9,936 nt of DNA from Thermoprotei archaeon (lineage in GTDB: Archaea; Thermoproteota; Thermoprotei_A; Sulfolobales; Fervidicoccaceae). Where the stretch lies: contig JAEMPT010000096.1 of assembly GCA_022759165.1 (NCBI GenBank), positions 1 to 9,936 on the forward strand, read 5' to 3'. The translations under genes and the position numbers were made by a program. Each line of letters starts with the position of its first letter. Within the stretch, counting starts at the first letter, position 1. Shown piece after piece: positions 5,543 through 9,936 of the stretch. The notes beneath the pieces are model-generated. The model saw only the letters and a program-made list of their open reading frames with translations, made no database searches and was not told the DNA's origin.

Positions 5543-6488
5543 ATTGGAGAAGATAAAAACGCTGTGGGACATCCCAAAGGAAGAACATCTAGTTGGTGGA
5601 CACTCGCTCTGCGCGGGATGCACGGCGGCAACGATAGTGAGGCACCTGCTTAAGGTTGCAGGTAAAAACACGATAGTAGTGAATGCGACTGGATGCGTAG
5701 AGGTTTCGACTACTTCCTTTCCCTATACTGCGTGGAGAGTCCCATGGCTTCATGTGGCGTTTGAGAATGCGGGAGCCGTGGCATCGGGCGTTGAGTCTGC
5801 GATAAACGCCTTGAAGATTAAGGGAGAAATCCCGGTGGAGAAGGAGATCAACGTAATCGCAATAGCGGGAGATGGAGGAAGCTTCGATATCGGTTTTCAG
5901 GCATTAAGTGGGCTAATGGAGAGGGGACATAAGGTGATGTTCGTGATATACGACAACGAAGCTTACATGAATACTGGTATTCAAAGGAGCGGGGCTACGC
6001 CGTTCGCTGCCTGGACTACAACGACCCCTGTGACTAGGAGGATAAGGGGAGAATGGAGAAATAAGAAGGATATGTTCGATATTGCTATAGCGCACGGAAT
6101 CGATTATGCGGCCACGGCTAATCCAGCATACCCCGTAGATATGGACAGCAAGTTCCAGAAGGGCCTGAGCAAAGATGGGCCATCGCTTGTGCATGTTATA
6201 ATGCCCTGCACAACTGGTTGGAGGTTTGAGCCGAAGTACGGTATAACTATAGCCAAGCTAGCAACGGAGACAGCTGTTTGGGTTAACATGGAATATGATG
6301 TGGGGAATTTCAGCGTTACGGTTCCAGTCAAGAAAAGGAAGCATGTCAGAGAGTATTTGAAGTTGCAAGGCAGATATTCTCATCTGAGCGAAACCGAGAT
6401 AGAGCTGATCCAGGAGCAAATCGATAGGAAGGTAGAAGAAATAAACAAGAGAGCAGGAAAAGAAGTCATCGGTCCTCTTGAAGCCTAA
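5532..6488 (+). CDS. porB: Pyruvate:ferredoxin oxidoreductase, beta subunit (thiamine diphosphate and Fe-S binding)
   Basis: This catalytic beta subunit (318 aa) binds the diphosphate end of thiamine diphosphate and one [4Fe-4S] cluster. The cluster ligands are C27 and C30 (CAGC), C55 (NATGCVEVS) and C226 (PCTTGW). The cofactor motif starts at GDGG (113-116) and continues to the Asn-containing YDNEAYMNTGIQ (140-151). FPYTAWRVPWLHVAFENA (63-80) and TPFAAWTTTTP (156-166) match pyruvate-type enzymes closely. The C-terminal EYLKLQGRYSHL (274-285) is also typical of PorB. The start is a TTG overlapping the porA stop region by 11 bp, supported by GGTGAAAGGT. It is the last gene of the operon, and its end overlaps gatB tail to tail by 23 bp. 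No second 2-oxoacid oxidoreductase gene follows. Confidence 0.96.
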   Translation: MTYELEKIKTLWDIPKEEHLVGGHSLCAGCTAATIVRHLLKVAGKNTIVVNATGCVEVSTTSFPYTAWRVPWLHVAFENAGAVASGVESAINALKIKGEIPVEKEINVIAIAGDGGSFDIGFQALSGLMERGHKVMFVIYDNEAYMNTGIQRSGATPFAAWTTTTPVTRRIRGEWRNKKDMFDIAIAHGIDYAATANPAYPVDMDSKFQKGLSKDGPSLVHVIMPCTTGWRFEPKYGITIAKLATETAVWVNMEYDVGNFSVTVPVKKRKHVREYLKLQGRYSHLSETEIELIQEQIDRKVEEINKRAGKEVIGPLEA

Positions 6489-7941
6489 CCTTTGCCTTAA
6501 ACTCTTCAAGTTTTTTTGATATCAACTCGAAGGCTTCTTTCGGATCAGCTCTCTTATTTGTAGCTTCCATAACCTTGCCAACTAGATGCTGTATGGCCTT
6601 GGGATTATTGAGGGCGTCGGTAACGGCGTTCGCATTCTCCTTTAAAACCGTATCAACGATTTCTGCTAGCTCATGTCCGCTGACTTTACCAATCCAACCT
6701 TTAGAGGCAAGCAATTCTCTCGTCCTTTTTCCAGATACAAGCTCAGGAATGGCCTCTTTCACTATCTTTATTGTAATGGTACCACTCTTCAAGAGCTCGA
6801 GGAGCTCAGCCAACTCGGATGCTGGAACGATCTTATCGATTTGGTTCATTCTCTCCTCACCAACCCAACCGACCAAATCGTTAACTATAATAGAAGCAGC
6901 CCTGTCGCCGTCGATATTCGTCCTCTTCATCACTTCTTCGAAATATTCGGCAAGTTTCTTTTCTGAAACTAGTACGCTAGAAAGATATTCACTCACTCCG
7001 TAGACCTGAACTAGCTTTTTCCTAACCGTTTGTGGTAGTTCAGGCATGGTCTTCGATAAGTCCTCAAGCATATTTGGGCTTATGTAAACAGGGGGTAAAT
7101 TGGGGTCTGGAAAATACCTATAGTCCTCCTCGCTCTCTTTCGTTCTCGTTCCAACAGTGACCTTTCTTTCCTGATCCCAATGCCGAGTCTCCATTTCGAC
7201 CTTTACACCCTTTTCAGCTAAGGACCTCTGCCTAGTTACCTCATAAACTATCGCCGCTTCAATATCAGAGAGGCTTCCAACGTTTTTGACTTCTACCCTG
7301 CTGCCACCCGCCAAGCTTATGTTCACATCTACCCTCATGGAACCCTCGAGTTTAAAGTCAGCTATGTCAAGATACTCTAGTAAGGTTCTCAACTCATGTA
7401 GAAATGCGAGCACTTCCCTCGGGGAACTGAAATCGGGCTCTGTCACTATTTCTAGCAAAGCTATACCGCTTCTGTTGTAGTCGATCAGGCTGTATTTGCT
7501 TGTTAGCATCGAACCGGTGTGATATACTATCTTCCCAGGATCTTCTTCTAAATTTATTCTTCTTATCCTCGCCCTCTTTACGTTACCGTTGACATGATAT
7601 TCTAGATATCCCTCTTTTGCTATGCTAGTTACGCCTTTTCCCTCATATTGAGTTATCTGATAGTTCTTTGGGAGATCGGGGTAAAAATAATGCTTTCTTG
7701 CCCAAGAGATTTTTTCGGCTATCTTCATATTGAGCGCGATGGCTACGCGAAGGGCCTTTTCTATAGCTTTTTGATTGACTACCGGGAGCGACCCCGGAAG
7801 ACCTAAGCACACAGGGCAAACATTCGTGTTTGGTGGCTTGTCTCTGTAGTCTGAGCTGCAACTGCAGAACAGCTTCGTCTTTAAGGAAGTCAGTTGTACA
7901 TGTATCTCCAACCCGATCTTCACGTCTGTATCTGAACTCAA
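6466..7941 (-). CDS. gatB: Asp/Glu-tRNA amidotransferase subunit B
   Basis: GatB (491 aa) phosphorylates the side-chain carboxylate of mischarged Asp-tRNA(Asn) (and Glu-tRNA(Gln) in some organisms) and amidates it with ammonia delivered from GatA. GLEIHVQL (10-17), the zinc site C26/C28/C42/C45 with CPVCLGLPGSLP (42-53), and KHYFYPDLPKNYQ (83-95) are family hallmarks. LEEDPGK, DYNRSGIALLEIVTEPD and the E-T-R-H-W-D-Q-E-R-K segment with RYFPDPNLP follow. The C-terminal third is a YqeY-like tRNA-binding helical domain ending in KLEEFKAKVRL. The start is TTG, overlapping the gatA stop in a TTGA, with GGAGGA at 7956-7951 nine nt upstream. In archaea Gln-tRNA(Gln) is usually made by GatDE, so the likely product is Asn-tRNA(Asn). 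Confidence 0.97.
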   Translation of the reverse strand: MSSDTDVKIGLEIHVQLTSLKTKLFCSCSSDYRDKPPNTNVCPVCLGLPGSLPVVNQKAIEKALRVAIALNMKIAEKISWARKHYFYPDLPKNYQITQYEGKGVTSIAKEGYLEYHVNGNVKRARIRRINLEEDPGKIVYHTGSMLTSKYSLIDYNRSGIALLEIVTEPDFSSPREVLAFLHELRTLLEYLDIADFKLEGSMRVDVNISLAGGSRVEVKNVGSLSDIEAAIVYEVTRQRSLAEKGVKVEMETRHWDQERKVTVGTRTKESEEDYRYFPDPNLPPVYISPNMLEDLSKTMPELPQTVRKKLVQVYGVSEYLSSVLVSEKKLAEYFEEVMKRTNIDGDRAASIIVNDLVGWVGEERMNQIDKIVPASELAELLELLKSGTITIKIVKEAIPELVSGKRTRELLASKGWIGKVSGHELAEIVDTVLKENANAVTDALNNPKAIQHLVGKVMEATNKRADPKEAFELISKKLEEFKAKVRLQEDR

Positions 7942-9353
7942 CCGAATATCTCCTCCGTGACCTTCGCTATTGAAAGTAGAATGTCTTCAGACCATAGGGA
8001 ACCTATCAGTTGAATAGATATAGGGATGCTCCCTCTCTTTCCAACCGGTATTGTGATGGCTGGAAGGCCTGTCAAGTTGGCGAGCATCAATGGGGCATCA
8101 ACAGCATTCAGCCTCGAGAGATCAGTAGCGTCGTAGTCTATAGGAAGAGGAGGTATGGGAGATCCGGGGGTCAGTATGATCCCGCCGCCTGAAAGCATCT
8201 GCTCTACTTTGCTCTTTATCATACCCCTCGCCTTGAGCGCCATCGAATAATACATCTCATAGTAACCTTTGCTCAGGATGAAGGCCCCGAGCATTATCCT
8301 TCTCTTCACTTCCCAACCGAAAAGAGCTCTGTTTTCCATGTAATAAGTATCCCAATCTACCTCTTCCGGCATTATGACCCTTGAGCCGTAGCGCACTCCA
8401 TCGAACCTTGCGAGGTTGCTACTCGCCTCGCTAAAAGCTATAATGTAGTAAACTTGGGGGACTTTTAACAATGAAGGTTCTGAGATTTCGCTGATCTCGG
8501 CGCCCTCGCTCTCTAATTTTGAGAGTGCCCTTGAAAATTCTTTGACAATGGAATCATCTGCCTGAGGGTGCTCAACGAGCTCCTTCGGTACTTTAAGCTT
8601 TATACTTCGTAGTATATCGTAGTCCGGTTCTTCCCTGGCAATTCTTTCGATCTTATCCCCCCAAGGATTGCCAGAGCTCGTTGGGTCCAAAGGGTCAAAA
8701 GATGAGATGATCGAGTATAAATAGGCCAAGTCGCTCGCAGTAGAAGCCATCGGGCCTATCTGGTCCATGCTATCGGCATAAGATATAAGCCCAAATCTAC
8801 TTACTGCACCGTAAGTGGGCTTCAGCCCAAATACGCCTGTCCAAGCAGCAGGAAGTCTAACGCTCCCCCCAGTATCGCTGCCTAGTGCTAAGTCGACTAT
8901 ACCAGAGGATACCGCAGCCGCGCTTCCAGAGCTGCTACCGCCAGGCGAAAGTTTAACGTCTAGCGGGTTAAGGGTTGGACCAAAAGCGCTTGTTGTACCC
9001 AACGCGCCCATAGCAAATTCGTCCATGTTAGTTTTTCCGATAATTACAGCTCCTTCCTTTTCTAAGATTTTTACTACGGTCGCGGAATATTTTGGAACGA
9101 AGTTTTCCAGAATCCTACTAGCACATGTTGTTCTGAGATCTTTTGTGACTATGTTATCTTTGATGGCAATGGGCACGCCAGCTAACTTTCCTGATAAAGC
9201 TAGATTTTCGGGGATTTCCCCCTTGAGAGTAATAAAGATGTTGAACTTAGGATCCTTCTTCGCGGCCTCTTCTAGAGCCTTTTCCACATATTTGTACTGA
9301 TCAGCGGCTCCTCTCCTCAAATCTTCCACAAAGTTTAAGACTCTGCTTTTCAT
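7938..9353 (-). CDS. gatA: Asp/Glu-tRNA amidotransferase subunit A (glutaminase)
   Basis: GatA (471 aa) is the amidase-signature subunit that releases ammonia from glutamine for GatB. The catalytic triad is visible: K65 in PIAIKDN, the cis-serine S140 in GGSSSGSAAA, and the nucleophile S164 in GSDTGGSVRLPA. The spacings (75 and 24 residues) match those of amidase-signature enzymes. GKTNMDEFAMG (107-117) and GLKPTYGAVSRFGLI (176-190) are GatA hallmarks. The length is normal for the family. The start is an ATG 4 nt after the gatC stop, preceded by GGGATGA, and the end overlaps gatB by 4 bp. It works as a soluble complex with GatB and GatC. No missing catalytic residue or sign of transfer is seen. 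Confidence 0.97.
   Translation of the reverse strand: MKSRVLNFVEDLRRGAADQYKYVEKALEEAAKKDPKFNIFITLKGEIPENLALSGKLAGVPIAIKDNIVTKDLRTTCASRILENFVPKYSATVVKILEKEGAVIIGKTNMDEFAMGALGTTSAFGPTLNPLDVKLSPGGSSSGSAAAVSSGIVDLALGSDTGGSVRLPAAWTGVFGLKPTYGAVSRFGLISYADSMDQIGPMASTASDLAYLYSIISSFDPLDPTSSGNPWGDKIERIAREEPDYDILRSIKLKVPKELVEHPQADDSIVKEFSRALSKLESEGAEISEISEPSLLKVPQVYYIIAFSEASSNLARFDGVRYGSRVIMPEEVDWDTYYMENRALFGWEVKRRIMLGAFILSKGYYEMYYSMALKARGMIKSKVEQMLSGGGIILTPGSPIPPLPIDYDATDLSRLNAVDAPLMLANLTGLPAITIPVGKRGSIPISIQLIGSLWSEDILLSIAKVTEEIFG
7951..7956 (-). promoter_or_regulatory. Ribosome binding site that selects the TTG start of gatB
   Basis: On the minus strand GGAGGA lies 9 nt before the TTG at 7941, inside the end of gatA. 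Together with the homology, which begins within a few residues (VKIGLEIHVQL), it fixes the start. It suggests coupled translation from gatA. Confidence 0.7.
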
Positions 9354-9357
9354 TATG

Positions 9358-9654
9358 TCATCCCTTATAAACTTTGGGCGCTTTCACGTACCCATCTTCG
9401 ATTATAGATTGGTGGAGAAGCTCCATTCCAGTTTCAGTACTATTTAACTTAATATCTTCTCTAACTCTTCCTTGTGCGAGATGAGTGATCTCTTCGCTTC
9501 CTGCTTCGAGAGTTAAAATTTCATCTATATAGCTCAGGATAATTTTTATTTCGGCCAAAAGTTTGATCTTCTCTTCTTCGCTTAGCTTAATTCTTGATAG
9601 CCAAGAGAGCTTGTCCACTAGTTCCTCATTGAGCTCAATATTCTCTGCTGGCAT
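9358..9654 (-). CDS. gatC: Asp/Glu-tRNA amidotransferase subunit C
   Basis: GatC (98 aa) wraps around the GatA-GatB interface and stabilises the complex. It has the family layout: an N-terminal helix with KLSWLSRIKLSEEE (15-28), a helix with a YIDEI motif (42-46), and an extended C-terminal half ending in VKAPKVYKG, like the VPKV(I) tail of bacterial GatC. The start is an ATG with GGAG (9667-9664) 9 nt upstream. It is the first gene of gatCAB, with only 4 nt before gatA. Confidence 0.93.
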   Translation of the reverse strand: MPAENIELNEELVDKLSWLSRIKLSEEEKIKLLAEIKIILSYIDEILTLEAGSEEITHLAQGRVREDIKLNSTETGMELLHQSIIEDGYVKAPKVYKG

Positions 9655-9663
9655 TTTGACTAT

Positions 9664-9706
9664 CTCCTTTCGCTTTCCTCTTAGAAGTTAGAAGTATAAT
9701 AATAAT
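9664..9706 (-). promoter_or_regulatory. gatCAB promoter and ribosome binding site
   Basis: On the minus strand ATTATTATTATAC (9706-9694) is a TATA-like box that would start transcription near 9675. AAAGGAGAT with GGAG at 9667-9664 is the Shine-Dalgarno. Between them lies a tandem 7-bp repeat (TTAGAAG twice on the plus strand, 9681-9694), which overlaps the downstream edge of the box. Confidence 0.5.
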
Positions 9707-9865
9707 GTTTCTCTAGTTTTTTCGAAAAATATTTAGATTTTTTGCGCTTGAATGCAAATTTTTCGATTCCTTTAGTTCGATTTTGCCCTTAGACACACGC
9801 GAATTAAGGCTGATGAGATTTTCTTTACGAGAAAAATCTTAATTGGATTTAACTTTATTGAGGGT
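9707..9865. other. AT-rich spacer upstream of gatC, no gene seen
   Basis: No open frame of useful length with a ribosome site is visible on either strand. It contains a 12-bp A/T palindrome (TTTTTCGAAAAA, 9718-9729). An imperfect stem at 9802-9844 pairs AATTAAG with CTTAATT on the outside, with an inner AGATTTTCT/AGAAAAATCT pairing that shares bases with the outer right arm. The stem could belong to the structured element that follows. Confidence 0.5.
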
Positions 9866-9916
9866 TAAGGGGGCGAAAGTCCCCCTCCGTAAGGTGGGGG
9901 ATGGATAGCCCCCTTA
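9866..9916 (+). ncRNA. Candidate structured RNA or palindromic element: two nested GC-rich stems with a GUAA loop
   Basis: The outer stem pairs TAAGGGGGC (9866-9874) with GCCCCCTTA (9908-9916), 9 bp without mismatch. The inner stem pairs TCCCCCTCC (9880-9888) with GGTGGGGGA (9893-9901), with one T-T mismatch. It is capped by GTAA, a GNRA tetraloop when read on the plus strand. The internal loop is GAAAG (5 nt) opposite TGGATA (6 nt). The GNRA loop favours plus-strand transcription. No known RNA family was recognised. Alternatives are the end of an IS200/IS605-type element outside the window, or a leader of a gene beyond the right edge. A TATA-like CTTTTATA lies at 9925-9932. Confidence 0.45.
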
Positions 9917-9936
9917 TAGAAATGCTTTTATAGCTA

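Noticed and set aside
6575..7003. 142-codon plus-strand frame opposite gatB
   Set aside because: It is antisense to intact gatB; the Ser/Thr-rich product comes from reading gatB codons in reverse.
8815..9300. 161-codon plus-strand frame opposite gatA
   Set aside because: It lies fully inside gatA, which has all catalytic residues intact. Its product is a low-complexity mirror of the gatA codons with no ribosome site.
9718..9729. 12-bp palindrome TTTTTCGAAAAA
   Set aside because: It is simple A/T runs around TCGA in a very AT-rich stretch, expected by chance and without a supporting context.
9811..9816. C-box-like TGATGA suggesting a C/D box sRNA
   Set aside because: No D-box CTGA follows within a suitable distance on the same strand, and the base before TGATGA is C rather than a purine.
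9810..9880. Hammerhead-ribozyme-like core: CTGATGA (9810-9816) and GAAA in CGAAAG (9874-9879)
   Set aside because: The sequences that should form stem II between these motifs are not complementary, and no cleavage-site stem is visible.

Overview
The window looks like a stretch of an archaeal chromosome, most likely a thermophilic, anaerobic member of the Thermoproteota (crenarchaeal type). The evidence is a four-subunit pyruvate:ferredoxin oxidoreductase operon in the order gamma-delta-alpha-beta, an archaeal-style GatCAB operon, a duplicated Lrp-like regulator, a circularly permuted RbgA/YlqF-like GTPase and an M48 HtpX-type membrane protease. Archaeal box-A/TATA elements, T-rich terminators, TTG starts and heavy AGA/AGG arginine codon use agree with this. 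The order or genus cannot be fixed from this sequence alone.

Layout. Positions 1-864 (minus) hold the N-terminal 288 residues of a transcription regulator with two helix-turn-helix domains; the gene runs off the left edge. Positions 865-1257 are AT-rich spacer with a probable tiny minus-strand gene (1002-1151, or 1002-1097), which contains a perfect 23-bp GC-rich palindrome and ends in a T-rich terminator. A GTPase (1258-2094, plus) faces htpX (2083-3219, minus), and the two overlap tail to tail by 12 bp. The divergent htpX/por spacer carries two palindromes placed like operators. The por operon (3437-6488, plus) is tightly packed, with an alpha/beta overlap. It meets the gatCAB operon (9654-6466, minus) tail to tail with a 23-bp overlap. 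Upstream of gatC, 9655-9936 holds the gatC promoter, AT-rich spacer and, at 9866-9916, a GC-rich nested stem structure capped by a GNRA loop.

How the genes work together. porGDAB encodes the complete enzyme that oxidatively decarboxylates pyruvate to acetyl-CoA and reduces ferredoxin, a central step of anaerobic archaeal metabolism. gatCAB encodes the complete tRNA-dependent amidotransferase, which in archaea mainly makes Asn-tRNA(Asn). The GTPase probably acts in large ribosomal subunit assembly, and HtpX in membrane protein quality control. The coding content is mostly ordinary housekeeping. I did not find a convincing new multi-gene system. The parts worth a second look are non-coding or very small: the nested stem element at the right end, the small gene with its hairpin, and the two palindromes in front of the por operon.
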